From: Uliginosibacterium paludis
GTDB lineage: Bacteria; Pseudomonadota; Gammaproteobacteria; Burkholderiales; Rhodocyclaceae
Reading direction: 5' to 3'
Assembly (NCBI RefSeq): GCF_039631355.1
Contig: NZ_JBDIVF010000001.1
Coordinates: forward strand, 1-64,000
DNA: 64,000 bases
Shown piece by piece: positions 19,177 to 27,572 of this stretch; position 1 is the first letter of the stretch; every line of letters starts with the position of its first letter. Position numbers and translations under genes: made by a program. The notes under the pieces were generated by a model, which ran no database searches, was not told the DNA's origin, and saw only the letters and a program-made list of their open reading frames with translations.

Positions 19177-19204
19177 TGAAAAGGCCGCTTTCGCGGCCTT
19201 TTCA
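19177..19204 (-). terminator. Terminator of htpG (bidirectional hairpin)
   Basis: A perfect 12-bp inverted repeat, TGAAAAGGCCGC/GCGGCCTTTTCA with a four-base loop, lies 21 bp beyond the htpG stop. Confidence 0.9.
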
Positions 19205-19224
19205 TGTCTTCAGGTGAAAGCAGC

Positions 19225-21135
19225 TCAGCGGCTCATGTCCAGCATCAGCTGGTTCATGCGCTTGATGAAGCTCGCCGGGTCATCCAGCGTGCCACCTTCA
19301 GCCAGCAAGGCCTGGTCAAAGAGCACAGCCGCCCAGTCATCGAAGCGCGCGTCTTCACTCTTCAGACGCACCACCACCGGATGCTCCGGATTGATTTCGA
19401 GAATCGGCGCCGTGGTCGGCACATTCTGACCGGCCGACTTCAGAAGCCGGGCCAGATTTGCGCCCATCTCGTTCTCATCGACGACCAGACAGGCCGGGCT
19501 GTCGGTCAGGCGATGCGTGACGCGCACCTCCTTCACCCGCTCGCCGAGGCTGCCCTTGACCTTCTCCAGCAAGGGCTTGAACGCCTCGGCCTGCTCAGCC
19601 ACCTTCTTCTTCTCTTCCTCGTCTTCCAGCTGGCCCAGATCCAGGTCGCCCTTGGCCACGGAAACGATCTGCTTGCCCTCAAACTCGCTCAGATAGGAAA
19701 TGGCCCACTCGTCGATGCGGTCAGACAGCAGCAGGACTTCGATGCCCTTCTTGCGGAAAACTTCGAGGTGCGGGCTGTTCTTCGCGGCATTGAAGCTGTC
19801 GGCAGTCACGTAGTAGATCTTGTCCTGACCTTCCTTCATGCGACCGATGTAATCCTTCAGCGAAACGCTCTCTTCGGCGCTGTCGAGCTGCGTGGAGGCA
19901 AAACGCATCAGGCCGGCCAGCTTGTCCTTGTTCGCCTGATCTTCACCCAGACCTTCCTTGAGCACGCGGCCGAACTCGGTCCAGAAACCCGCGTAATCTT
20001 CCTTGCGGTTTTCGGCCATGTCTTCCAGCAAACCCAGCACACGCTTCGCGCAACCGGCACGGATGGTGTCCACATCCTTGCTTTCCTGCAGGATTTCGCG
20101 GGAAACGTTGAGCGGCAGATCCGCCGAATCCACCACCCCGCGAACGAAGCGCAGGTAATGCGGCAGCAGTTTCTCTGCGTCGTCCATGATGAAGACGCGG
20201 CGCACATACAGCTTCAGACCGTGGCGCGGCGTGCGATCCCACAGATCGAAGGGCGCGCGCTTGGGCACGTACAGCAGTTGCGTGTATTCATGACGGCCCT
20301 CCACACGTGCATGGGACCAGGCAATCGGATCCTCGAAGTCGTGCGACACATGCTTGTAGAACGCCTTGTAGTCGTCGTCCGAGATATCGTTCTTCGAACG
20401 CGTCCAGAGTGCATTGGCCTGATTGACGGTTTCCTCTTCGTCCGAGATGACGTTCTCCGCCTTCTCCTGGTTCCACTCTTCCTTCTGCATCAGGATAGGC
20501 TGGACGATATGGTCCGAATAGCGGCGGATGATGCTGCGAAGCTTCCAGCCGGAGAGCAGGTCCTCCTCACTCTCGCGCAGATGCAGGATGATGTCGGTGC
20601 CGCGCAGCGCTTTGGTGTATGGCTCGATGGAGTATTCGCCGGCTTCGTCACCGACCATCGAGCATTCCCACTTCACACCCGCGTCGGCAGCGTCCCCCGC
20701 GCGGCGCGTCAGCACGGTCACCTTGTCCGCCACGATGAAGGCCGAATAGAAGCCCACGCCGAACTGCCCGATCAGGTTGGCATCCTTCTGCTTGTCACCC
20801 GAGAGCTTGGCAAAGAACTCCTTGGTGCCCGACTTCGCAATCGTCCCGAGGTGGTTGATTGCCTCTTCACGGTTCATGCCGATCCCGTTGTCGGAGATCG
20901 TGATCGTGCGGGAAGGCTTGTCGAAACGGATGCGGATCTTCAGATCGGATTCGGACTCGTAGAGCGCTGCGTTGTCGAGCGCTTCGAAGCGGAGTTTGTC
21001 GCAGGCATCGGACGCGTTGGATACGAGCTCACGCAGAAAAATCTCGCGATTCGAGTAGAGCGAATGGATCATCAGGTGAAGCAGTTGCTTCACTTCGGTC
21101 TGAAAGCCACGCTTTTCGGCAGCGGATGTGGTCAT
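19225..21135 (-). CDS. htpG: Molecular chaperone HtpG (bacterial Hsp90)
   Basis: A 636-residue ATP-dependent chaperone, the usual length for HtpG. The start at 21135 ('MTTSAAEKRG') follows GGAGGA with good spacing; 33 further in-frame codons upstream are not used. The N-terminal GHKL ATPase domain has 'REFLRELVSNASDA'-type helix sequence ('IFLRELVSNASDACDKLRF'), 'ISDNGIGMNREEAI' and 'QFGVGFYSAFIV'. The middle domain has the 'LPLNVSREILQ' catalytic-arginine loop, and a dimerisation domain ends the protein. It acts in the cytosol on client proteins during heat and other stress. A sigma-32-type promoter lies just upstream (21177-21204). Confidence 0.97.
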   Translation of the reverse strand: MTTSAAEKRGFQTEVKQLLHLMIHSLYSNREIFLRELVSNASDACDKLRFEALDNAALYESESDLKIRIRFDKPSRTITISDNGIGMNREEAINHLGTIAKSGTKEFFAKLSGDKQKDANLIGQFGVGFYSAFIVADKVTVLTRRAGDAADAGVKWECSMVGDEAGEYSIEPYTKALRGTDIILHLRESEEDLLSGWKLRSIIRRYSDHIVQPILMQKEEWNQEKAENVISDEEETVNQANALWTRSKNDISDDDYKAFYKHVSHDFEDPIAWSHARVEGRHEYTQLLYVPKRAPFDLWDRTPRHGLKLYVRRVFIMDDAEKLLPHYLRFVRGVVDSADLPLNVSREILQESKDVDTIRAGCAKRVLGLLEDMAENRKEDYAGFWTEFGRVLKEGLGEDQANKDKLAGLMRFASTQLDSAEESVSLKDYIGRMKEGQDKIYYVTADSFNAAKNSPHLEVFRKKGIEVLLLSDRIDEWAISYLSEFEGKQIVSVAKGDLDLGQLEDEEEKKKVAEQAEAFKPLLEKVKGSLGERVKEVRVTHRLTDSPACLVVDENEMGANLARLLKSAGQNVPTTAPILEINPEHPVVVRLKSEDARFDDWAAVLFDQALLAEGGTLDDPASFIKRMNQLMLDMSR

Positions 21136-21176
21136 GTTGTTCGTCCTCCAGAAGGGCTGATGTTTGACATCGGCTG

Positions 21177-21204
21177 ATATGGAGACGGACCGCGGCATTT
21201 CAAG
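21177..21204 (-). promoter_or_regulatory. Sigma-32 (RpoH) heat-shock promoter of htpG
   Basis: On the minus strand, CTTGAAA (21198-21204), a 13-bp spacer, then CTCCATAT (21177-21184). The consensus is CTTGAAA with CCCCATnT, so the -35 is exact and the -10 has one mismatch. It gives a leader of about 35 nt. htpG is a classical RpoH target in E. coli. Confidence 0.8.
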
Positions 21205-21244
21205 AGCCGAGATGCATGGCCCCGCACCGGGCACATGCGGCCGG

Positions 21245-21793
21245 TCAGCAGTAGCGGATCTCGATGATGTCGAGTTCGCGCATGCCGCCCGGGCTCGCGA
21301 AGCGCACCGTATCGCCCTCGCGTGCCTTCATCAGCGCTTTCGCCAAAGGCGAAATCCAGCTGATGAGCCCTTCGGTGGCATTTGCTTCATCCACGCCGAC
21401 GATCTGGTAGGTGAACTCCTCACCATCCTGATCGCACACGCTCACGGTGGCGCCGAAAAACACCTGATCAAGATTTTCCTGCAACTCCGGATCGACCACC
21501 GTGGCCGACTCCAGACGCTTGATCAGGAAGCGGATACGCCGATCAATCTCGCGGAGCCGGCGCTTGCCATAGATGTAGTCACCGTTTTCCGAGCGGTCTC
21601 CGTTGGAGGCCGCCCAGGACACGACAGAAACGACCTCAGGCCGCTCGACGCGCACGAGCTGATCCAGCTCGGCTTTGAGTCGATTGAAACCACGCCGGGT
21701 GATGTAGTACTTGCTGCCTGCGGGAATGGATGCTTCGGGGGCGAGATCGTCGTCTTCGTCCTCGCCGTCCTCTTTGACAAATGCCTTGTTCAT
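21245..21793 (-). CDS. greB: Transcription elongation factor GreB
   Basis: A 182-residue Gre factor. An acidic N-terminal extension (about 8-22, many Asp/Glu) is followed by the coiled-coil domain with 'GFNRLKAELDQL', the tip 'SNGDRSENGDYIYGKRRLREIDRRI' whose acidic residues enter the polymerase channel, and the C-terminal domain 'FFGATVSVCDQDGEEFTYQIVG' with 'ISPLAKALMKAREGD'. The tip sequence and 'YIYGKRRLREID' favour GreB over GreA. It rescues backtracked RNA polymerase by stimulating transcript cleavage. It lies downstream of the DUF3567-type gene on the same strand. Confidence 0.93.
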   Translation of the reverse strand: MNKAFVKEDGEDEDDDLAPEASIPAGSKYYITRRGFNRLKAELDQLVRVERPEVVSVVSWAASNGDRSENGDYIYGKRRLREIDRRIRFLIKRLESATVVDPELQENLDQVFFGATVSVCDQDGEEFTYQIVGVDEANATEGLISWISPLAKALMKAREGDTVRFASPGGMRELDIIEIRYC

Positions 21794-21838
21794 GGCGGGA
21801 AGGATGCCACAGCCTTCCCTTGCCGGAAAACCGCCGCA

Positions 21839-22081
21839 CTACTGATAGATGGCAGGCTGGGTCAGGAGGGCGTCAAACCCGTCCAGGTTGAGATCGAAGT
21901 CGAGCTCTTCCTCTTCGTCGTCATGACGTTCCATGGCGTCCAGCAGTTCGCGCCGGAAACGGATGGCCGCCTCGCCCTCCAGGAATGCGCCGCGTGCCCG
22001 GCGCTTGTCGATAACTTCAATGGCCCCTACGGAGGGGTAGTCCACCACGTACAGCGCCGGATTGTTCAATACGATATTCAT
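21839..22081 (-). CDS. DUF3567-type small protein
   Basis: An 80-residue protein starting 'MNIVLNNPALYVVDY', chosen because AGGAGGTT lies just upstream. It has 'GAIEVIDKRRARGAFLEGEAA', then a run of Asp/Glu (about 52-62), and ends 'LLTQPAIYQ'. The pattern 'VVDY...EVIDKRAR...FLEG' fits DUF3567, a family largely confined to betaproteobacteria, which supports the taxonomic reading. Function unknown. It may be co-transcribed with greB, 45 bp downstream. Confidence 0.75.
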   Translation of the reverse strand: MNIVLNNPALYVVDYPSVGAIEVIDKRRARGAFLEGEAAIRFRRELLDAMERHDDEEEELDFDLNLDGFDALLTQPAIYQ

Positions 22082-22274
22082 GCTGAACCTCCTGAAATGA
22101 CGGACTTGCGGGGTTGGGATCAAGAGCGATCAGCTGCCCTTCCTTAGTGATATCGGTGCCGGAGCGCCTTTTCTCAAGTATCTTTTGGTGATCAATTGTT
22201 TCCCTGCCCCGGTGAAAAGCCTCTGAAAGCCTTGCAGCTCAAAGCCTTCGACGCAAAAAGGAAGGAATCCCCCG

Positions 22275-22487
22275 ATGAGCAACATGTTCGAAAGCGCAAC
22301 GAATCTTCACTTCCGGCTCGACAACCTGCGGGCGGAGCATCGCGAGCTCGATGAAGCCATCATGCGCCTGTGCTCAGACGGTACTGCAGACCGCCTGACA
22401 CTCCAGAGGCTCAAGAAACGCAGGCTGCTGGTCAAGGACCGCATCGTCATCATCGAACGCACGATCGGCCCCGAGACACAGGCCTGA
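22275..22487 (+). CDS. YdcH-family (DUF465) small protein
   Basis: A 70-residue helical protein: 'FRLDNLRAEHRELDEAIMRL' and, after a short linker, 'LTLQRLKKRRLLVKDRIVIIE'. The EHR.LD..I and LKK..L.LKD.I motifs are those of the DUF465/YdcH family, small cytosolic helical hairpins often upregulated in stationary phase or stress. AAGGAAGGAA lies upstream of the ATG. The molecular function is unknown. Confidence 0.8.
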   Translation: MSNMFESATNLHFRLDNLRAEHRELDEAIMRLCSDGTADRLTLQRLKKRRLLVKDRIVIIERTIGPETQA

Positions 22488-22502
22488 CCCGCACCGATCC
22501 TT

Positions 22503-22541
22503 TCGCGACACCTCTAGGCCCGCCCGTTTGTCCTGTCGCGA
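22503..22541. repeat. Inverted repeat overlapping the HDOD gene promoter
   Basis: TCGCGACA (22503-22510) and TGTCGCGA (22534-22541) are a perfect 8-bp inverted repeat with a 23-bp gap. The right arm begins immediately after the -35 hexamer of the promoter below, a typical operator position. There is no T-tract, so it is unlikely to be a terminator. Confidence 0.5.
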
Positions 22542-22556
22542 CGAACACCCCATAAT
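22528..22556 (+). promoter_or_regulatory. Probable sigma-70 promoter of the HDOD gene
   Basis: TTGTCC, a 17-bp spacer, then CATAAT. The -10 matches five of six consensus bases and the -35 four of six. It gives a leader of about 60 nt before the ATG at 22626. Confidence 0.6.
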
Positions 22557-22625
22557 GCCCCCCTCTGCCGCACGGAGCGATCAACCCAGGAATCGCGCTG
22601 GCGGCATCACCGCCGGGGGAGCGTG

Positions 22626-23474
22626 ATGCATCTTGCACAGGAACTTGTTGCTGGCCAGCACCAGTTGGCCAGTTTGCCGGACATCTACTACAAGATCCGT
22701 GAGGCACTGAACAACCCGGACACCGGTGTTCCGGAACTGGCCAACCTGATTTCCATCGAACCCGCCCTCTCGGCGACCCTGCTCCAGATTGCCAACAGCG
22801 CCTTCTACGGTTTTCCACGCAAGATCGAAACCCTTTCCCGCGCGATCAGCCTGATCGGTTTTGACCAGGTCGGCGAGGTCGTGCTGGCTGGCACACTGGC
22901 CAGCGCATTTCAGGGAATCCGGCCGCAACGCATGGACATGCAACGCTTCTGGCGGGGCAGCATCCGGCGAGCCCTGCTCAATCGCCAGTTCGCACGCAAC
23001 CTGGCCTTGCGCGACCCGGAGCGCAGCTTCATCACCGGCTTGCTGGCGGACATGGGGCATCTGGTGATGTACCGCGCAGTTCCCGATCTCATGGGAATCG
23101 TGCTCGAACTGCCCGCCAGCGGCATGGCGGATCTGGCCGACAAGGAGCGAAGCATCATCGGCTGTGACTTCTGCGAAGTCGGCGCAGCGCTCGCGGCGCG
23201 CTGGCATCTTCCTGCCAGCATCAGCATTCCGATTGGCGCCCAGCTCGATCCGGCCGAAGCGGGAGAAATGGCAGAAGATGCCGCCCGCCTGAGTCTCGCT
23301 GTGTCAGTCGCCGAAGTGCTCGCAAGCGGCGAAGCAGTGAGCGCTGGATGTCCGCTTGTGCATGAGGACGCCGCTACCCTGTCCGGCGTTGATCTGGCGT
23401 TGCTGCCGGTTTTTGCCGAGCATTGTGAAGAGCAGCTCGACTCGGTCATGCACTCGCTCGGTCTGCATCACTGA
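22626..23474 (+). CDS. HDOD-domain signalling protein
   Basis: A 282-residue protein consisting almost entirely of an HDOD domain: 'LPDIYYKIREALNNPDTGVPELANLISIEPALSATLLQIANSAFYGF', then 'AISLIGFDQV' and 'FITGLLADMGHLVM'. HDOD proteins are HD-GYP relatives that usually lack phosphodiesterase residues and act in signalling, often with two-component or cyclic-di-GMP pathways. No EAL, GGDEF or receiver domain is fused here. GGGGAG lies just upstream of the ATG; the GTG three bases earlier is less likely. It is monocistronic. Confidence 0.85.
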   Translation: MHLAQELVAGQHQLASLPDIYYKIREALNNPDTGVPELANLISIEPALSATLLQIANSAFYGFPRKIETLSRAISLIGFDQVGEVVLAGTLASAFQGIRPQRMDMQRFWRGSIRRALLNRQFARNLALRDPERSFITGLLADMGHLVMYRAVPDLMGIVLELPASGMADLADKERSIIGCDFCEVGAALAARWHLPASISIPIGAQLDPAEAGEMAEDAARLSLAVSVAEVLASGEAVSAGCPLVHEDAATLSGVDLALLPVFAEHCEEQLDSVMHSLGLHH

Positions 23475-23565
23475 GCCCGGGCGGAAATCCCGCAGCATCG
23501 CTGCCATACTGAACGGAAAGCCGCTCCCTCCGGCCTTTTCGGCCCGCCTGCCCTTTTGAACAAAC

Positions 23566-23612
23566 TCACTACATATAGTATTTCATTGCCGCACAAAAAC
23601 TACATGTAGTAG
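23566..23612 (+). promoter_or_regulatory. Paired NrdR boxes upstream of nrdJ
   Basis: Two palindromic sites, CTACATATAG (centre 23573/23574) and the perfect ACTACATGTAGT (centre 23604/23605), are exactly 31 bp apart, about three helical turns. NrdR boxes upstream of ribonucleotide reductase genes have this sequence type and come in pairs about 31-32 bp apart. NrdR (encoded elsewhere) would repress nrdJ when (d)ATP is plentiful. Confidence 0.85.
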
Positions 23613-23709
23613 CCTACGCGTCATTCACCGCAACAGACCTCCGTCAGCAGGCATCGCTGTCCGGGTCTGCATCCCACCTTCAAGAACCAGCCCGGGGAGT
23701 CATTAAAAA

Positions 23710-26577
23710 ATGGATTCTGAAATCCGCGACGAAGTCATCTCAACCCTCGCCGAACAGGAAATCTCTGGCGAGATCCTGCTTGAGAAATACGCCAAGGGCG
23801 ATGAAGCCTCCGTCACCGATGTGCGTCGCCGCGTTGCCCGGGCGCTGGCCTCCGTCGAAACCGAAGACAAGCGCGCCAAGTGGGAAGAGCGTTTCTATGA
23901 AGCCCAGGTCGCCGGCTTCATTCCGGGCGGCCGCATCAACTCCGCCGCCGGCACCTCGCTGGCCGCCACCCTGATCAACTGCTTCGTGCAGCCGGTGGGT
24001 GACTCCATCACCGAAGAAGTCGATGGCCGTCCCGGCATCTACACCGCCCTCTCGCACGCCGCTGAAACCATGCGTCGCGGCGGCGGCGTGGGTTACGACT
24101 TCTCCTCGATCCGCCCGGTGGGCGCCGCCGTGCGTGGCACCCAGAGCCGCGCCTCCGGCCCGGTCAGTTACATGCGCGTGTTCGACCGCTCGTGCGAAAC
24201 CGTCGAATCCGCCGGTGCCCGCCGTGGCGCGCAGATGGGCGTGCTGCGCTGCGACCACCCGGACATCGAAGCCTTCATCCACGCCAAGGACGAAGGTGAT
24301 CTGACCAACTTCAACATCTCGCTGGGCGTGAGTGATGCCTTCATGAGCGCCGTTGAAGCCGATGGCGACGTGGAACTGGTGCACAAGGCCGAGCCGGCCA
24401 CCGACATCAAGGCCGCGGGCGCCTACCAGCGCGACGACGGCCTGTGGGTGTACCGCAAGGTGCGCGCCCGTGACCTGTGGGATCAGGTCATGCGCTCCAC
24501 CTACGACCACGCCGAGCCGGGCATCCTGTTCCTTGATCGCATGAACAAGGACAACAACCTCAATTACTGCGAAACCATCGAGGCCACCAATCCCTGCGCC
24601 GAGCAGCCCCTGCCGCCCTATGGCTGTTGCTGCCTGGGCTCGATCAATCTGACCCGCTTCATCCGGCATGCCTTCACGCAAAAGGCCAGTTTTGACGAAG
24701 CCGCTTTCGGCAAGGTCGTGGCCACCTCGATCCGCATGCTCGACAACGTGCTCGACGCCACCCACTGGCCGCTCGAACAGCAGGCTCAGGAAGCCGCCAA
24801 CAAGCGCCGTGTCGGTCTGGGCTTCACCGGTCTGGGCGACGCCCTGATCATGCTGGGCCTGCGTTACGACACCCAGGCCGCGCGCGACATGGCCACCCAC
24901 ATCAGCAAGGCCATGCGCGACTCCGCCTACCTCGCCTCGGTAGAGCTGGCCAAAGAGCGCGGCGCCTTCCCGCTCTTCAACGCCGACATGTATCTCTCCG
25001 GCGGCAACTTCGCCTCGCGTCTGCCGAATGAGGTGAAAGAGCAGGTGCGCAAGCACGGCATCCGCAACTCCCACCTGCTCTCGATCGCCCCCACCGGCAC
25101 GATCTCGCTGGCCTTCGCGGATAACGCCTCCAACGGCATCGAGCCGCCCTTCTCCTGGACCTACACCCGCAAGAAGCGCATGGTCGATGGCACCCACAAG
25201 GAATACGCGGTCGAAGACTACGCCTGGCGCCTGTACAAGCATCTGGGCGGCAACACCGCCGAGCTGCCGGACTACTTCGTCACCGCGCTGGAGCTCTCCG
25301 CCGCCGCGCACAAGGACATGGTTGCCGCCGTCGCCCCGTATGTCGACACCGCCATATCCAAGACCGTGAATGTGCCGGAAGACTACCCCTACGCCGACTT
25401 CGAAGACCTCTACATGAGTGCCTGGAAAGCCGGCCTCAAGGGTCTGGCGACCTATCGCCCGAACAGCATTCTCGGCTCGGTGCTGTCGGTCGCCCCGAGC
25501 AGCCCGGCACCGGACGAAAAGAAGGCCCCGCACGACGTGCAGATGAGTGATGCCAACCGCCGCCTCACCATGCCCAGCCTGCCCGCTCCGGTGCTCTCCA
25601 GCCTGCGCTGGCCGGGCCGCCCGGAGATGCCGGATGGCAACCTCTCCTGGACCTACATGCTCAGCAGCCCGCAAGGCAGCTTCGCGATCTTCGTCGGCCA
25701 GGCCGAGAACGGCCGCCCCGGCCACAGCAAGCCCTTCGAAGTCTGGGTGAATGGCGCTGACCAGCCGCGCGGCCTTGGCGCTGTCGCCAAGACCCTGTCG
25801 ATGGACATGCGCGCCAACGACCGCGCCTGGCTCAAGCTCAAGCTCGACATGCTCGCCCACACTGTCGGCGAAGCCTCCTTCGAGCTGCCCTTCCCGCCGC
25901 ACGGCGAGCACAAGCGCGTGCCCGGCGTCGTCTCAGCTTTCGCCCAAATCATCCGCCACCGCTGCGAAGCCCTCGGCGCCTTTGAAGGCGAAGGCGAAAC
26001 CCCGGTGAAGGACGCCGTGTTCTCGGTGGCCGAACCCAAGACCGGCGCCGACGGCACCCTCTCCTGGACGGTGGACATCCAGAACCCGGCCACCAATGAG
26101 GACTTCGTGCTGGGCCTGAAGGAAATCACCATGCCGGACGGCGTCACCCGCCCCTACTCCATGTGGCTCTCGGGCAACTACCCGCGCGCCCTGGATGGCC
26201 TCGCCCGCCTGCTCTCGCTGGACATGCGCGTGGTCGACCCGGCCTGGATCGGCATGAAGCTGAGGAAGCTCCTGAACTACCCGGAACCCCTGGGTGACTT
26301 CATGGCCTTCGTGCCCGGCACCCGCCGCCAGCAGAACTGGCCCAGCACCGTTGCCTATCTGGCCCGCCTGGTCATCCACCGCTACGCCATGCTCGGCGTG
26401 CTGGACGAAAACGGCTACCCGATGCGCGAAATGGGCATCCTCGAGACACCAAGGGAAAAGCAGGAAGCCCAGGTGATGCAGGGTCGTGCCTGCCCTGAAT
26501 GCGGTAACCACACCATGATCAGGAAGGATGGCTGCGATTTCTGCACGGCCTGCGGGGCCGTCGGAACCTGCGGCTGA
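23710..26577 (+). CDS. nrdJ: Adenosylcobalamin-dependent (class II) ribonucleotide reductase
   Basis: A 955-residue enzyme that reduces ribonucleotides to deoxyribonucleotides using B12-derived radical chemistry, with no need for oxygen or a small subunit. The catalytic barrel (about 50-600) holds 'NCFVQP' (first redox cysteine), 'ATNPCAEQPLPPYGCC' (radical cysteine and glutamate, about 293-308) and 'IAPTGTISLAF'. Two TSCPD-type domains follow (about 630-740 and 775-890), and a C-terminal zinc-ribbon-like CxxC tail, 'CPECGNHTMIRKDGCDFCTACG', ends the protein. This is the long class II form found in many betaproteobacteria. Paired NrdR boxes upstream and a terminator downstream mark a single-gene unit. 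Confidence 0.95.
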   Translation: MDSEIRDEVISTLAEQEISGEILLEKYAKGDEASVTDVRRRVARALASVETEDKRAKWEERFYEAQVAGFIPGGRINSAAGTSLAATLINCFVQPVGDSITEEVDGRPGIYTALSHAAETMRRGGGVGYDFSSIRPVGAAVRGTQSRASGPVSYMRVFDRSCETVESAGARRGAQMGVLRCDHPDIEAFIHAKDEGDLTNFNISLGVSDAFMSAVEADGDVELVHKAEPATDIKAAGAYQRDDGLWVYRKVRARDLWDQVMRSTYDHAEPGILFLDRMNKDNNLNYCETIEATNPCAEQPLPPYGCCCLGSINLTRFIRHAFTQKASFDEAAFGKVVATSIRMLDNVLDATHWPLEQQAQEAANKRRVGLGFTGLGDALIMLGLRYDTQAARDMATHISKAMRDSAYLASVELAKERGAFPLFNADMYLSGGNFASRLPNEVKEQVRKHGIRNSHLLSIAPTGTISLAFADNASNGIEPPFSWTYTRKKRMVDGTHKEYAVEDYAWRLYKHLGGNTAELPDYFVTALELSAAAHKDMVAAVAPYVDTAISKTVNVPEDYPYADFEDLYMSAWKAGLKGLATYRPNSILGSVLSVAPSSPAPDEKKAPHDVQMSDANRRLTMPSLPAPVLSSLRWPGRPEMPDGNLSWTYMLSSPQGSFAIFVGQAENGRPGHSKPFEVWVNGADQPRGLGAVAKTLSMDMRANDRAWLKLKLDMLAHTVGEASFELPFPPHGEHKRVPGVVSAFAQIIRHRCEALGAFEGEGETPVKDAVFSVAEPKTGADGTLSWTVDIQNPATNEDFVLGLKEITMPDGVTRPYSMWLSGNYPRALDGLARLLSLDMRVVDPAWIGMKLRKLLNYPEPLGDFMAFVPGTRRQQNWPSTVAYLARLVIHRYAMLGVLDENGYPMREMGILETPREKQEAQVMQGRACPECGNHTMIRKDGCDFCTACGAVGTCG

Positions 26578-26595
26578 GCTCGGATCGGACAAACA

Positions 26596-26619
26596 AGGCG
26601 CCTGCGGGCGCCTTTTTTC
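26596..26619 (+). terminator. Terminator of nrdJ
   Basis: AGGCGCC/GGCGCC hairpin with a short loop followed by six T residues, 19 bp after the nrdJ stop. Confidence 0.9.
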
Positions 26620-26988
26620 TGCGCGCGTGCCTGCAGCGACAAATGACGGAAGAAAAGCAGCAACACACTTGCGGTAGATGACGGAAACGCGCACGGTGCT
26701 TGAGCCCCCCGCTCAGACAATGGAAGCTGTCGCTATTCAAGCGCCGACCCCGCATCACAATCGCGCAGGAATCCACGCCCGGATTGCGGCACTTTCCAAA
26801 TCTCGAAGCAGCGCCTCGCATCCTCTGCGAGAGCAGAACAAAAGCGGGATCCACCTGCCCCGCCAGACAGGCTTGCCGCCCTCTCTCAGGTCACGAAACA
26901 AGGCCCAGCGACAAGGACACACCTTGCAACAGCATGGCTCCGCCCTCGCCTCTATGATGGATTCATCCCACTTCAGAGCGAGTACATC
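26620..26988. other. 369-bp intergenic stretch, no gene seen
   Basis: Open frames across this stretch lack ribosome sites and have implausible composition. The only pattern seen is a short direct repeat, ATGACGGAA, near 26643 and 26678. Confidence 0.5.
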
Positions 26989-27201
26989 ATGCTATCGAGA
27001 CGCGAAATCGATCTTCTGGCCGAGTTCTATGAAACCCCGATGTTGTCTGAGGTTTCCAAAGACAACGTGCGCCGGGCTCTCAGCGAAGCTCACACAGCAT
27101 CGGAAACTGCCGCCGTCATCGCGGAAGTTCGCCGCAGCCTGCACTACCTGCTCGAACGCCGACAATCCGACGATGTGGCCGTTCTGTCACGCGCAGCCTG
27201 A
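26989..27201 (+). CDS. Hypothetical 70-residue helical protein
   Basis: 'MLSRREIDLLAEFYETPML' leads into a strongly helical, charged sequence ending 'RQSDDVAVLSRAA'. It looks cytosolic, with no signal peptide or membrane segment. The ribosome site is weak (GAGCGAG about 10 bp upstream). I do not recognise the family. The regular heptad-like hydrophobic spacing and the absence of a better frame support coding, but only moderately. Confidence 0.5.
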   Translation: MLSRREIDLLAEFYETPMLSEVSKDNVRRALSEAHTASETAAVIAEVRRSLHYLLERRQSDDVAVLSRAA

Positions 27202-27252
27202 TATTCAATTCAGCAAGTAATCCTTTTCGCCCGCACAAGGTCTCTGAGCGGA

Positions 27253-27330
27253 CATCTGACATCAGTCATTCAAATGACATGATTCAATCATCAGATGCCG
27301 AATCAGGATAATCTGCTTCAATCATCCGAT
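27253..27330. promoter_or_regulatory. Palindrome cluster and direct repeat upstream of the 40-residue peptide gene
   Basis: CATCTGA (27253-27259) and TCAGATG (27291-27297) enclose two smaller palindromes, GTCATTcaAATGAC (27265-27278) and ATGATTcAATCAT (27279-27291). A direct repeat TTCAATCATC(A/C)GAT occurs at 27283-27296 and 27317-27330, 34 bp apart. The cluster sits just upstream of the candidate promoter, consistent with a regulator-binding region. The regulator is unknown. Confidence 0.5.
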
Positions 27331-27343
27331 TTAAAACTTCAGT

Positions 27344-27372
27344 TTGCCTGACAAATATTGCTCGCCAATACT
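27344..27372 (+). promoter_or_regulatory. Candidate promoter of the 40-residue peptide gene
   Basis: TTGCCT, a 17-bp spacer, then AATACT; each hexamer matches four of six consensus bases. It lies about 50 bp upstream of the ATG at 27423. Confidence 0.4.
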
Positions 27373-27422
27373 GTACTCATGGTTGTTCAATAAGCAATAA
27401 CCCTGAACAGAGAGGATTCATC

Positions 27423-27545
27423 ATGAGCAAGAAAATACAGAACGTGGTTCATATCGGGCGCAATATTCTGGGAGTTGTCGCCCTCGGCTCCGCAGCGCTT
27501 ACGCCGATGATTCTCCAGGTAGCGCTGATCGCAAACGCTCACTGA
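27423..27545 (+). CDS. 40-residue hydrophobic peptide
   Basis: Too short for routine gene calling. The ATG follows GAGAGGA. The product begins 'MSKKIQNVVHIGRNILG', a basic amphipathic stretch, and continues with a hydrophobic segment (about 16-38, 'VVALGSAALTPMILQVALIA') that could span the membrane. It has an AT-rich regulatory region upstream and a 14-bp hairpin downstream, so it looks like a complete small transcription unit. It could be a small membrane protein, a type I toxin-like peptide or a stress peptide. No antitoxin RNA can be shown from sequence alone. Confidence 0.6.
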   Translation: MSKKIQNVVHIGRNILGVVALGSAALTPMILQVALIANAH

Positions 27546-27572
27546 GCGGGCGATCGGGTTTCGGGAGTCAGA

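Noticed and set aside
19204..21177. 657-codon open frame antisense to htpG
   Set aside because: htpG is certain on the other strand; the antisense product has no recognisable motif.
23740..25911. 723-codon open frame antisense to nrdJ
   Set aside because: It mirrors the high-GC codon pattern of nrdJ, has Gly/Val/Ala/His-rich composition and no ribosome site.
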